NCBI RefSeq assembly: GCF_004801405.1
Contig: NZ_SSOB01000036.1
Location: 23,676-87,675, forward strand
Origin: Cohnella fermenti
GTDB lineage: Bacteria; Bacillota; Bacilli; Paenibacillales; Paenibacillaceae
DNA length: 64,000 nt
Direction: 5' to 3'
A program made the position numbers and the translations under genes. The notes below the pieces were generated by a model. That model was not told the origin of the DNA. It searched no databases and saw only the letters and a program-made list of their open reading frames with translations. This document shows positions 1-8,038 of this stretch, one piece after another; within the stretch, counting starts at the first letter, position 1, and every line of letters starts with the position of its first letter.

Positions 1-1120
1 CGAACAGCGGGAGAAGCACCGGAGTCAAGCTCTTGTTCATTAGCTTGAACTTCGCGACGATCGTATCGAATCCGCCGGAGACGCTCTTGAACCGGTTCAG
101 CTCGACGAGCGACACCGACAGCTCCGTGGGAATCATCCGGTTCAACTGGTTAAACGAGATCGGGTTGCCCAACGCATACGCGCCGGCTGTCAAATTCGCG
201 TTTAGGCTGGCGGGAAGCTTCACGCTCGCAAGCCCCACATTGTAGGCGACAACGGCATTCGCAGGCGTCTGCGCCGTGGAGAAGGACTCCGTCGTGAGCA
301 GAGTCACGCTGTTCAGACTCGAGAGGCTGTCCGTCATGATGGTGAAGTACAACCGCTGCTTCTCTCCCGGTTCGATCGCTTTGTCGCCCGCCCCCACCCA
401 TTGGCCGGCGAACGACTTGTTCGCCGATTTGCCTTCGATCAGCAGATTCGGGAGGAAGGTCTTGCGGAACGCCGTGTTCTCCACTTGGAAGACGACCAAT
501 ACCGCGGGACCCTTCAGCGTATTCTGCTTCACTGCGCTTATGGGGGTGAACTTGAGAATCGAGGACAGGCTCGGCAGCGTAAAGGACTGGCCCCATTCCT
601 TCACCAGGCTCTTGTCGCTGAACGAAGAGTTGCTTCCTCTCCACTCCGCCCCGGCTATTGGCACCGTCAGCTTCGCCTGTTCCACCTTCGGATAGACGTT
701 GTTATTGACCTCTACCCAGATCAGCTTGGCCAGCGAGAAGGCTTCCTCGCGAGAGACGACAATCATGTAGCTGAGCTCGACCTTCTCCTTCGGCTGGATG
801 GACGCCGCGTTCGTCGCGCTGGGCTTAAGCGTGTAATCGATTCCTTCCGAAGTCCGGGCCCGGAACTCGTAGCTCGGCACCCGGGTAACCTTCGTGCTCT
901 GGTTCGTCAATCGAACGACGACTCCGATTCTCGTTCCCGTGGCGACCCTCTCGTTCAACACGCTCTTGACCTCGACAGCGATCAGGTCCGTCAGCTTGTA
1001 CGAGGGCAGCGCGGCGGTTGAATCCGCCGCACGGACGACGGAGACCGGAGGAGCTGCGGCCACCGCGAGCAAAGCGAACAAGGCGGTTACAACAATAAAT
1101 TTGGTCCAGAACGCTCTCAT
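1..1120 (-). CDS. Secreted beta-rich surface protein, partial
   Basis: The reading frame starts with ATG at 1120 behind AAGGAG and stays open to the left edge, so the C-terminus is missing (373 codons seen). Residues 1-31 look like a signal peptide with a hydrophobic stretch and an AxA-like cleavage region (VRAADS). The rest is rich in Val, Thr, Ser and Asn in alternating patterns, with phrases such as RLTNQSTK and VFQVENTAF that are typical of Ig-like or other beta-sandwich domains outside the cell. I do not recognise the family. It is the last gene seen of the exopolysaccharide unit and lies 25 bp after the adaptor gene, so it may work with an exporter encoded further left; this is inference. 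Confidence 0.75.
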   Translation of the reverse strand, partial: MRAFWTKFIVVTALFALLAVAAAPPVSVVRAADSTAALPSYKLTDLIAVEVKSVLNERVATGTRIGVVVRLTNQSTKVTRVPSYEFRARTSEGIDYTLKPSATNAASIQPKEKVELSYMIVVSREEAFSLAKLIWVEVNNNVYPKVEQAKLTVPIAGAEWRGSNSSFSDKSLVKEWGQSFTLPSLSSILKFTPISAVKQNTLKGPAVLVVFQVENTAFRKTFLPNLLIEGKSANKSFAGQWVGAGDKAIEPGEKQRLYFTIMTDSLSSLNSVTLLTTESFSTAQTPANAVVAYNVGLASVKLPASLNANLTAGAYALGNPISFNQLNRMIPTELSVSLVELNRFKSVSGGFDTIVAKFKLMNKSLTPVLLPLF

Positions 1121-1145
1121 GTCGATAACTCCTTCGTCGATTCTA

Positions 1146-2372
1146 TTAAGACTTGGCAGCCGGCAGTTGAACCTTCTCGTTGTCATGCAATTGATTGACC
1201 CCCGAGACGACGATCCGTTCGTTCTCCTCCAACCCGGAGAGCACCTCTTGAAGCGGCTCGTTCACCCTTCCCGGCTCGATCCGGCGCTTCTTCGCAACAT
1301 CCCCCGAGAGCACGAACACATAAGCTTCGTCTCCGTCCTTGACGATGCTCTTCGTGGGAATCGCGAGAACGATCTGCTCTTCCTCCTTCGTCAGCCTGAT
1401 CTTCAGCTTGTTGCCCGGCTTAAGGCTGTTGTCCGGATTGGCGACCGTCATCTCCAGCACGTAATTGCCCGTCTTCGCGTCCGGATTCGGCGAGAGATAG
1501 GTGATCGGCGCGGGCTTCTCCTGAGCTCCGTCCTGCGGCAAGTACCCCAGCTCTTTTTTCCCGTTCACATAGCCAAGGTAAGAAGGGGGGAGCGATACGG
1601 TCAGCGTCACCGAATCGAGCTTCTGAACGAGTCCGATCGTCGCTCCGGCCTGGACGACAGCGCCGGGTTCGAGGCTCACATCGGTTAAGATGCCTGAGAT
1701 CGGAGCTTTTACGTCCATCTCGCCAAGCGCCTTCTCCGCCGCCGCCGCCAGCATCCCTGCCGACTGGATGCCGCTCTGAACCGCATTCGTCTCGGATTGC
1801 TGCTGCTGCTTCAGCGATTCCAGCGATATCTTGGCGGAGCTGAGCAGCTTGCTGGCCGAGTCCAGCTCCGCATCGCTCGCCGTGCCGGCATCGTAAGCAT
1901 TGCGTACCTGGTTATAGCTGTTCGTCGCAAGCTGCACCGACTGCTTTAATTGAGCGAGGGCGGCTTCATGGCTGCGATTGACCCTCGCAAGCTCGGCTTT
2001 GGCCTTGCTCAATTCGTTGTTTGCCTGGTCCAATTGCAATTGAAGCTCCTTCGAATCGATATGGGCGATAATGTCGCCTTCGTTCACGGCGTCTCCCCGG
2101 CTCTTGAACAGCTTGCCTGCTATTCCGCTCATGGAGGCTTGCACCTCCATCTCTACCGAAGGGAACACTTCCGCCTGAATCTCGATCGGGTCCCCGATTC
2201 TCTGCTTCTTGACCTCCGCCGCGTTCACCGTCTGAATGACGGGAGCGGCATCCTTGTCCGCTTGCTTCGCTGCCGGAGCCTTCAGCGAGCATCCCGCCAG
2301 AAGGGCCGCGCCAAGCGCAAGGATTCCCGCCGACTTCAACCGACTCCAAATCTTGCGATTATTCCTTCTCAT
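1146..2372 (-). CDS. HlyD/MacA-type efflux adaptor lipoprotein
   Basis: This 408-residue protein is a membrane-fusion (periplasmic-adaptor-like) subunit of an ABC or RND exporter. The N-terminus has a basic start, a hydrophobic stretch and a lipobox LAGC with Cys28, so it should be lipid-anchored outside the membrane. A lipoyl/barrel-sandwich half (EVQASMSGIAGKL) is followed by a long coiled-coil hairpin at about residues 105-210 (alternating K/E/Q/A heptads), then the second lipoyl half and a beta-barrel (PGNKLKIRLTKEEE) and a membrane-proximal part. The SD GGGAG sits 7 nt before the ATG. In a monoderm it usually pairs with a MacB-like ABC exporter, which may lie left of the window. Its place after galU suggests linkage to export of surface material, but that is inference. 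Confidence 0.85.
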   Translation of the reverse strand: MRRNNRKIWSRLKSAGILALGAALLAGCSLKAPAAKQADKDAAPVIQTVNAAEVKKQRIGDPIEIQAEVFPSVEMEVQASMSGIAGKLFKSRGDAVNEGDIIAHIDSKELQLQLDQANNELSKAKAELARVNRSHEAALAQLKQSVQLATNSYNQVRNAYDAGTASDAELDSASKLLSSAKISLESLKQQQQSETNAVQSGIQSAGMLAAAAEKALGEMDVKAPISGILTDVSLEPGAVVQAGATIGLVQKLDSVTLTVSLPPSYLGYVNGKKELGYLPQDGAQEKPAPITYLSPNPDAKTGNYVLEMTVANPDNSLKPGNKLKIRLTKEEEQIVLAIPTKSIVKDGDEAYVFVLSGDVAKKRRIEPGRVNEPLQEVLSGLEENERIVVSGVNQLHDNEKVQLPAAKS

Positions 2373-2421
2373 CAGATATCTCCCTTGTCTCTATCCGGCA
2401 TCTCCGGCGTCTATCCGGCAT

Positions 2422-3312
2422 CTATCCGATTACCCTCAAGTCTCTCTGCAGCTCGATCAGCTTCTCCATCTCGTACGTGAGCGGAATCCGCAGCTCTTCA
2501 TTGCGCAGCGCGAATTCGAGAGTCGTAAGAATAAAGCCCAGCTTCTCTCCGACATCGTACCGAATGCCGTTGAATTGATAGCCGTATACGCTCTGAATCT
2601 CGTTCAGCTTCTCGATCGCGTCCGTCAATTGAATCTCGCCTCCGGCGCCGATCTCTCCCTGCTCCAGGAAGGAGAAAATCTCCGGCGTCAGAATGTATCT
2701 GCCGATGATTGCCAGGTTGGAGGGAGCTTTGCCTTCCGGCGGCTTCTCGACGAATTTGCGCACGTGGTAGAGGCGGCCTTCCTTGCTCATCGGATCAATG
2801 ACCCCGTAGCGATGGGTCTCTTCGTCCGGCACCGGCTTCACCCCGATGATGGAGGAGCCCGTCGCCTCGAATTGATGGATCATCTGCTTCAGGCAGGGCA
2901 CCTCCGCCTGGACAATATCGTCCCCGAGCAGAACGGCGAACGGCTCGTCTCCGATGAACTTGCGGGCGCACCAGACGGCATGGCCCAGCCCCTTCGGTTC
3001 CTTCTGCCGGATGTAGTGGATCTCTACTTGAGAGGATCGCCGCACCTCCTCCAGCAGCTTGAGCTTCCCTTTCTCCACCAGATTATTTTCCAGCTCGAAG
3101 GCATGGTCGAAGTGATCTTCAATCGCGCGTTTGCCCTTGCCGGTCACAATCAGAATGTCTTCGATACCCGACTCGATAGCTTCCTCCACGATGTATTGAA
3201 TGGTAGGCTTGTCGATGATGGGCAGCATCTCTTTGGGCATGACCTTCGTCGCCGGCAGGAACCTCGTGCCTAACCCCGCTGCAGGAATAATCGCTTTTCT
3301 GACCTTCTTCAT
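2422..3312 (-). CDS. galU: UTP--glucose-1-phosphate uridylyltransferase
   Basis: The enzyme makes UDP-glucose from UTP and glucose-1-phosphate in the cytoplasm and so feeds exopolysaccharide and wall polymers. The 296 residues match the usual GalU length. The nucleotide-binding signature is at residues 9-29 (AAGLGTRFLPATK followed by MPKEMLP), and IDKPTIQYIVEEA, LLGDDIV and FVEKP, which are typical of this family, follow in order. The gene is 20 bp downstream of the tyrosine-kinase gene and 49 bp before the adaptor, in the same orientation, so it is read as part of the gmd-led unit. Confidence 0.96.
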   Translation of the reverse strand: MKKVRKAIIPAAGLGTRFLPATKVMPKEMLPIIDKPTIQYIVEEAIESGIEDILIVTGKGKRAIEDHFDHAFELENNLVEKGKLKLLEEVRRSSQVEIHYIRQKEPKGLGHAVWCARKFIGDEPFAVLLGDDIVQAEVPCLKQMIHQFEATGSSIIGVKPVPDEETHRYGVIDPMSKEGRLYHVRKFVEKPPEGKAPSNLAIIGRYILTPEIFSFLEQGEIGAGGEIQLTDAIEKLNEIQSVYGYQFNGIRYDVGEKLGFILTTLEFALRNEELRIPLTYEMEKLIELQRDLRVIG

Positions 3313-3332
3313 CCCTATCCCACTCCTTCTCT

Positions 3333-3998
3333 TTACGGGTACACCGCTACATCCCTGTTGTTTATCTTGTTTAAGGCGACGCCGAGCACATTCGCGTTCA
3401 CGCTCGCCATCTCCTCCACAAGCCTTCTCGCTTCATCGCTCTTCACCTTGTGGTATTCGACGACGATAACCGCTCCGTCCGCCTTGGAGGCGACGATCGA
3501 GGCATCCATCACTTTGAGCGCGGGAGGGGTGTCGATCAGCACAATGTCATAGATTTCCTTCAACCGCAGCAGCAGTTGGTCGAACTTCCGGGACGCCAGC
3601 AGCTCGGAAGCATTGACCGGAACCGGCCCCGACGGAAGAATCGACAGCCCCGGAATGCCGGATTCCTGAATCGTCTCCTCCGGCTCCCGATCCATGGCCA
3701 AAATGTGCGTTAAGCCCAGATTATTGGGGATGCCGAATGCCGTATGAAGCGAAGGCTTGCGCATGTCGGCATCGATCAACAACGTTCGCGATCCGATCTG
3801 GGCATACGCGGTGGCCAGGTTCAGCGCCGTTGTCGACTTGCCCTCGCCAGGATTCGCCGAGAGCAGGGCGATCGTCTTCATCTCCTTGCCCCCGGCATTG
3901 AATTCAATATTGATTCTTAAGTTCCGGTAGGCTTCGGCCAAGGGAGACGTCGGATTGGAATGGAGCGCGATGTAGACTCTATTGTTGGACCGGGGCAT
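3333..3998 (-). CDS. CpsD/CapB-family tyrosine kinase (BY-kinase)
   Basis: The protein is the cytoplasmic ATPase half of a bacterial tyrosine kinase that controls polysaccharide chain assembly together with the Wzz-type membrane protein. Walker A is at residues 48-56 (ANPGEGKST), Walker A' at about 73-82 (LLIDADMRKP) and Walker B in VLIDTPP. The length of 221 is normal. The start overlaps the end of the wzz gene by 20 bp, as expected for translational coupling. An odd point is the C-terminus: it ends NNRDVAVYP with a single tyrosine, whereas CpsD and PtkA proteins normally end in a cluster of several tyrosines that are autophosphorylated. No matching tyrosine phosphatase gene is in view. Confidence 0.92.
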   Translation of the reverse strand: MPRSNNRVYIALHSNPTSPLAEAYRNLRINIEFNAGGKEMKTIALLSANPGEGKSTTALNLATAYAQIGSRTLLIDADMRKPSLHTAFGIPNNLGLTHILAMDREPEETIQESGIPGLSILPSGPVPVNASELLASRKFDQLLLRLKEIYDIVLIDTPPALKVMDASIVASKADGAVIVVEYHKVKSDEARRLVEEMASVNANVLGVALNKINNRDVAVYP

Positions 3999-4728
3999 AC
4001 TTCGTCTCTCCCACCTGTTTTTGAGATGTCTTCTTCTTCGCTCTCATGGCCTTGCGCCTGATCGTCGGGATCGTCGTCAGCGTAGGCAAGTTCATGACGT
4101 TCCGGATATCCTTCTTGGTCTTGAGGGTATCATCCAGGAATTCGAGCAAGAAGGTGATTCCGACAGCGAACAGAAGCGATACGGCGAAGCTGATGGCGAT
4201 CTTCTGATTGATGTCCTGATTGATCGGAGGGGGAGTCTCATTCGGATCGGCCGTGTTCAGAAGCTCGACGTTGTTCACCTTCATAATGCGGGGAATCTCG
4301 GTCTTTACCACCTGAGCGACGGCGTTAACGATATCCGCCGCCCTCTCGTAGGTGTTGTCCGTCGTCTGGATCGTCATGACTTGGGTCCCATTGTAGTTGG
4401 AGATCGCGATGCGGGAGCCGAGCTCGTCTTCCGTCAGGTTTAATTCCGGGTAGCGATCGACGACGACACCCAGAATGGCCGGTGTCATGATGATCTCCTT
4501 ATACGTCTCGACCAGTCCGATATTCACATTGATAGCCGCGAGGTCCATCGTCTCCGAGCCTTGCTGATCCTGCTCGGTCTTGTTGACGATCAGCTTGGTC
4601 GATGCCTGGTAGAGCGGCTGATAGTTCTCGTAGCTCAAATAAGTCGTCGTCGCCATCGAGATCGCCACACATAGAAGAATGAGCCACAGCCGTTTTTTAA
4701 GCAGCTTCATGTACTGTTTAATTTCCAT
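3979..4728 (-). CDS. Wzz/CpsC-type chain-length and kinase-activator protein
   Basis: This 249-residue membrane protein sets polysaccharide chain length and activates the partner kinase. There is a TM helix at about residues 13-31, an outside domain of about 140 residues, a proline-rich stretch before the second TM (NETPPPINQ), TM2 at about 176-196, and a basic cytoplasmic tail (KAMRAKKKTSQK). The longer open frame begins at 4842, but ATG 4728 has a full AGGAGG 7 nt upstream and gives the family's usual MEIKQYMK-type start, so I use 4728. It follows rmd by 83 bp and overlaps the kinase gene. Confidence 0.92.
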   Translation of the reverse strand: MEIKQYMKLLKKRLWLILLCVAISMATTTYLSYENYQPLYQASTKLIVNKTEQDQQGSETMDLAAINVNIGLVETYKEIIMTPAILGVVVDRYPELNLTEDELGSRIAISNYNGTQVMTIQTTDNTYERAADIVNAVAQVVKTEIPRIMKVNNVELLNTADPNETPPPINQDINQKIAISFAVSLLFAVGITFLLEFLDDTLKTKKDIRNVMNLPTLTTIPTIRRKAMRAKKKTSQKQVGETKYAPVQQ

Positions 4729-4811
4729 TGGTAACCTCCTGAGATCGCTCAATGTCAAGATCGCCTTGGGATCGATCGCCTTCGACCAGAGACGATTCCC
4801 CCGGCTTGTCC

Positions 4812-5756
4812 TCACGAATAACCGGTTCGTTCCCTCCACCAATCCAGCGTCTCGAGCAGGCTCTGCTCGAAGTTCAATTGCGGGGACCAGCCGACGGCCT
4901 GCCTTAGCTTGTCCGAAGAGCCTACATAGACGGGAACGTCGATCGGCCTGAACTTGCCGTTATCGACTTCAATCGAGATCGGAGCTTGGGAGAAGCCGAT
5001 CAACGTATGCAAGATTCCGCCGACCTCCCTTGGGCTCATCGAGCTCGCGTTAAATATTCCCGGCTCCGCCTCGCATTCGATCAAGCTCGCATAGGCGCGA
5101 ACGACATCCCGCACATCGGTGAAGTCTCTCTTGGCCGCCAGATTGCCGACACGGATAATCGGAGCCGTCTCCTCCTGCTCAATCCGGGCGATCTGGGAAG
5201 CGAAGTCCGCGATAACGAAGCCTAATGACTGACCGGGGCCAAAATGGTTAAAGGGACGAACGTGAACGACGTTCAGGCCGTCCCTCCGCGCCATCTGCAG
5301 CAGCAATTGTCCTGCCGAGAACTTGCTGACGGCGTAGGGGTTCTGGGGGAGGCAGGGCGCGGTCTCCGTAATCGGCTCGCCGCATTGGGGGGTGGCTCCG
5401 TATTCTTCGCTTGAGCCGATCGAGATCAGCTTCGTGCCGGGGCATAACTCCCGAATCGTGTCCAGAAGCTGAATCGACGCTATCGTATTCAGCCGCATTG
5501 TATGCAAGGGATCTCGCCAAGAGTCGGCGACATTGCTCTGCGCCGCCAGATGAATGATCGCTTCCGGCTTCGAGAGGCTTACCGCCTTGCGGATATCCTC
5601 GGCGCTCAGCATATCCAGACTTACGCTCCGAATGCCGGGCCGAACCCGAGCTTCGGAGCCTCTCGTTCCCGCGACGACATCATGTCCCCGCATCGCGAGA
5701 TGATCGACAAGATGACGCCCGACGAAGCCTCCCGCACCCGTAACTAGAACACGCAT
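4812..5756 (-). CDS. rmd: GDP-4-dehydro-6-deoxy-D-mannose reductase
   Basis: This extended-SDR enzyme reduces the keto product of GMD to GDP-D-rhamnose, a donor for exopolysaccharide or S-layer glycan. The NAD(P)-binding motif GAGGFVGRH is at residues 7-15, the catalytic Ser region ISIGSSEEYG is at 111-120, and the YxxxK pair is Tyr141/Lys145 in NPYAVSKF. The 314-residue length fits. It lies 13 bp after gmd, which supports the RMD reading over a generic epimerase. A GDP-L-fucose synthase or a GDP-talose-forming reductase would also act on the GMD product, so stereochemistry cannot be fixed from sequence alone. Confidence 0.85.
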   Translation of the reverse strand: MRVLVTGAGGFVGRHLVDHLAMRGHDVVAGTRGSEARVRPGIRSVSLDMLSAEDIRKAVSLSKPEAIIHLAAQSNVADSWRDPLHTMRLNTIASIQLLDTIRELCPGTKLISIGSSEEYGATPQCGEPITETAPCLPQNPYAVSKFSAGQLLLQMARRDGLNVVHVRPFNHFGPGQSLGFVIADFASQIARIEQEETAPIIRVGNLAAKRDFTDVRDVVRAYASLIECEAEPGIFNASSMSPREVGGILHTLIGFSQAPISIEVDNGKFRPIDVPVYVGSSDKLRQAVGWSPQLNFEQSLLETLDWWRERTGYS

Positions 5757-5769
5757 CGCTGCATCTCCC

Positions 5770-6762
5770 TCAGATGTTGACCAGAGACTCGCGACTCTCG
5801 GCCTTTAATCTGTCCAGATCGGAATCGACCATGAGCTCGATCAGCTCCTTTAAGCTCGTCCGGGGCTCCCACCCCAGCTTCCTCATCGCTTTCTCGGGAT
5901 TGCCGAGCAGCACGTCGACCTCGGCGGGACGGTACAGCTTGGCATCGATGACGACATGGTCCTCGTAGTTCAAGCCGACATGCTCGAAGGCGATTCGGCA
6001 CATCTCCCGCACGGTTGTCGTACGGCCCGTGGCCACCACATAATCGTCGGGAGTGTCCTGCTGAAGCATAAGCCACATCGCCTCTACGTAGTCGCCGGCG
6101 AAGCCCCAATCCCTCTGAGCGTCGATGTTGCCCAGATGGAGCTTGCTCTGCAGACCGGATTTGATTCGGGCAACCGCGTCGGTCACCTTGCGCGTGACGA
6201 ATTCGATGCCGCGCAGAGGAGATTCATGATTAAACAGAATTCCGCTGCAAGCGAACAAGTCGAAGCTCTCCCTGTAATTCACGGTAATCCAGTGACCGTA
6301 GAGCTTGGCCACGCCATAAGGGCTCCGGGGGTAGAACGGAGTCGATTCCGATTGCATCGGCTGCTGAACGAGCCCGTACATCTCGCTGGTCGACGCTTGA
6401 TAGAATCGTATCGCTCTATTCGTAAGGCGTATCGCTTCCAGCAAATTCACGACACCTATCGCCGTTACATTCGCAGTTAGAATGGGCTGATCCCAGGAAG
6501 TCCCGACGAAGCTCTGGGCCGCCAGGTTGTACACTTCGTCCGGCTCTGCGATGCGCAAGGCGCGGATCAGCGAGGACAAATCCGTCAGGTCGCCCTCGAT
6601 GAACTCAACCTGCTGTTCGATTCCTAAATGAACCAGCCTCCAGTTCATTCTGGAGCTTCGTCTTGCAATCAATCCGAATACCCGATAACCCTTATCCAGC
6701 AGAAACTTTGCCAGGTAGGAGCCGTCCTGCCCCGTAACGCCCGTAATTAGCGCTGATCTCAT
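5770..6762 (-). CDS. gmd: GDP-mannose 4,6-dehydratase
   Basis: The enzyme converts GDP-D-mannose to GDP-4-dehydro-6-deoxy-D-mannose with bound NADP. The GVTGQDGSYLAKFLL signature is at residues 8-22, the STSEMYG active-site loop is at 124-130 and the catalytic pair is Tyr149/Lys153 in SPYGVAKLYGHW. The 330 residues fit the GMD family. It is the first gene of the exopolysaccharide unit, behind a strong promoter and a leader of about 158 nt. Genes for GDP-mannose supply (manA, manB, manC) are not in the window. Confidence 0.95.
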   Translation of the reverse strand: MRSALITGVTGQDGSYLAKFLLDKGYRVFGLIARRSSRMNWRLVHLGIEQQVEFIEGDLTDLSSLIRALRIAEPDEVYNLAAQSFVGTSWDQPILTANVTAIGVVNLLEAIRLTNRAIRFYQASTSEMYGLVQQPMQSESTPFYPRSPYGVAKLYGHWITVNYRESFDLFACSGILFNHESPLRGIEFVTRKVTDAVARIKSGLQSKLHLGNIDAQRDWGFAGDYVEAMWLMLQQDTPDDYVVATGRTTTVREMCRIAFEHVGLNYEDHVVIDAKLYRPAEVDVLLGNPEKAMRKLGWEPRTSLKELIELMVDSDLDRLKAESRESLVNI

Positions 6763-6808
6763 CCCGTACCGCCCCCGCGTCCCGAAGTCTCGTCTGTTTT
6801 TGCCGCTC

Positions 6809-6846
6809 GATTCGATTCCCGATTCTCGATTCCTGATTCACGATTC
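6809..6846. repeat. GATTC heptad repeat in the gmd leader
   Basis: Six GATTC words lie in 38 bp; after the first two (5 bp apart) the next four follow at exact 7 bp steps with variable dinucleotides between them. In the transcript this reads as GAAUC repeats about 75-110 nt downstream of the predicted start of transcription. No open frame uses it. It could be a slippage-prone tract or a binding site for a protein or RNA. Confidence 0.7.
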
Positions 6847-6899
6847 TCGACAATAGCCGCAAAGAATTGTCATTCGCTACTAATAGATACAATTCAACA

Positions 6900-6914
6900 G
6901 ATACATTTTGTATC
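6900..6914. promoter_or_regulatory. Operator O2 of the gmd promoter (GATACA-N3-TGTATC)
   Basis: This is a perfect 6+6 inverted repeat, GATACATTTTGTATC. It starts just downstream of the expected transcription start of the gmd unit, so a bound protein would block clearance or elongation. The same palindrome is at 9264-9278 in the acyltransferase promoter. Confidence 0.65.
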
Positions 6915-6926
6915 ATTTTCACCTTC

Positions 6927-6955
6927 ATATTAAGATACAATATGTAACTTGTCAA
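6927..6955 (-). promoter_or_regulatory. Sigma-A promoter of the gmd-led exopolysaccharide unit
   Basis: On the minus strand the -35 box TTGACA (6950-6955) and -10 box TAATAT (6927-6932) are separated by exactly 17 bp. Transcription should start near 6920 and read gmd, rmd, wzz, cpsD, galU and the two following genes. No terminator was seen between these genes. Confidence 0.85.
6934..6948. promoter_or_regulatory. Operator O1 inside the gmd promoter spacer
   Basis: GATACAATATGTAAC differs by one base from the perfect palindrome GATACA-N3-TGTATC. It fills the spacer between the -35 and -10 boxes, the classic place for a repressor to exclude RNA polymerase. A third half-match (GATACAATTCAAC) lies at 6886-6898. 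Confidence 0.65.
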
Positions 6956-7059
6956 TGCTTAATTTTGAACCTTTCGGCCTAGAATCGCGAGCGATTGCGT
7001 TTATTCGGAATAAAGCGCTTACTTCCGCCGTGTCGATCGTTATCCTCGGCATTCGGGAA

Positions 7060-8022
7060 TCAATAAGGCTTGGAGATGGATTTGAGCGCGTATTTCCACG
7101 AATCGAAGATAAGATGCTTGAAGTGCAGCTTATAGCGGTAATAAGGCACTCCCTTTCTTCCAAGAATCGCGGCACGAATCGTATCGTAATTCCAACCGGA
7201 GTCGATATATGTCATGTCGAGCGGCTTCCTCATCTGCAACTGCGGGAATTGACGATACACAATCGTCAGAACTGTCCGGATTCTTCGCGACGTCAAGTCC
7301 CGTCTCGCTTGCTTAAACAGAAGATCGAAGTCGATCTCTTCTCCGCTCCGATACAGCATCTGCACAATATCCAGGACGAACCTCATGTTATCCATGTGGT
7401 GCCGGGCCCCGTGCAAGCAGATAAAGTAGAACGCCTGTTGAGTGGACAGTTGCCTTATATAGCGGTATTCCTTGAAGCGTTCCGATTCGTTCCAGAACGG
7501 AGCGGGGTCCAGCCTCGACCAGTACTGCTTGTCGAACGTCAGATGCAATTCGACGGTGAGATCGCCCCTGTGCAGGCGAGCGTGGTGGTCCTTGATGATC
7601 TCGAACGCGAATCCCTGCTCCTCCAGGCAACGAATCGCCCTCCTCAGCTCGGCTTCCGGAACGTAAATATCGATGTCCGACGTCAATCTCGCTCCGTAAT
7701 GGCCGAAGTAACGGCTGGCGAACTGAATGCCTTTGAGCGGCATGCCATGGATTCGGTTCCGTTCAAGCGCGCCAAGAATGGCCTCCTCCTGAACCTTCAT
7801 ATAGAGATTGAATTGCACGCTATTCGTAAAGCCGCCAGCAAGGCTCTGCCAGAACAGCTCGGGGAGGCGCTTGGCTGCGTCCCCCTTCTCCTTCAGAAGC
7901 ATGTACACCTGGGCAGCGATGCCGAACAGTTCAATCTCGGCCAGCAGGCGCCGGCAGTCCTCTTCGTTCAGCCGGAACTCCGGATGCGGCTTATAAAGCT
8001 CTTGCAGGAACGGAATCATCAT
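7060..8022 (-). CDS. Nucleotidyltransferase-fold protein (NTP_transf_5-like)
   Basis: The 320-residue protein looks like the uncharacterised nucleotidyltransferase family often found in surface-polysaccharide clusters. The key stretch is LKGIQFASRYFGHYGARLTSDIDIYV (in two pieces: LKGIQF and LTSDIDIYV), where the DxD acidic pair would bind metal and nucleotide; a third carboxylate may be in LTVELH. The C-terminal half is helical with HGARHHMDNMRF. It starts 16 bp after the acyltransferase stop, so the two are probably co-transcribed. The substrate is unknown; a role in modifying the exopolysaccharide or its carrier is inferred from location. Confidence 0.75.
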   Translation of the reverse strand: MMIPFLQELYKPHPEFRLNEEDCRRLLAEIELFGIAAQVYMLLKEKGDAAKRLPELFWQSLAGGFTNSVQFNLYMKVQEEAILGALERNRIHGMPLKGIQFASRYFGHYGARLTSDIDIYVPEAELRRAIRCLEEQGFAFEIIKDHHARLHRGDLTVELHLTFDKQYWSRLDPAPFWNESERFKEYRYIRQLSTQQAFYFICLHGARHHMDNMRFVLDIVQMLYRSGEEIDFDLLFKQARRDLTSRRIRTVLTIVYRQFPQLQMRKPLDMTYIDSGWNYDTIRAAILGRKGVPYYRYKLHFKHLIFDSWKYALKSISKPY

Positions 8023-8038
8023 TGGGTATCCTCGCTTA

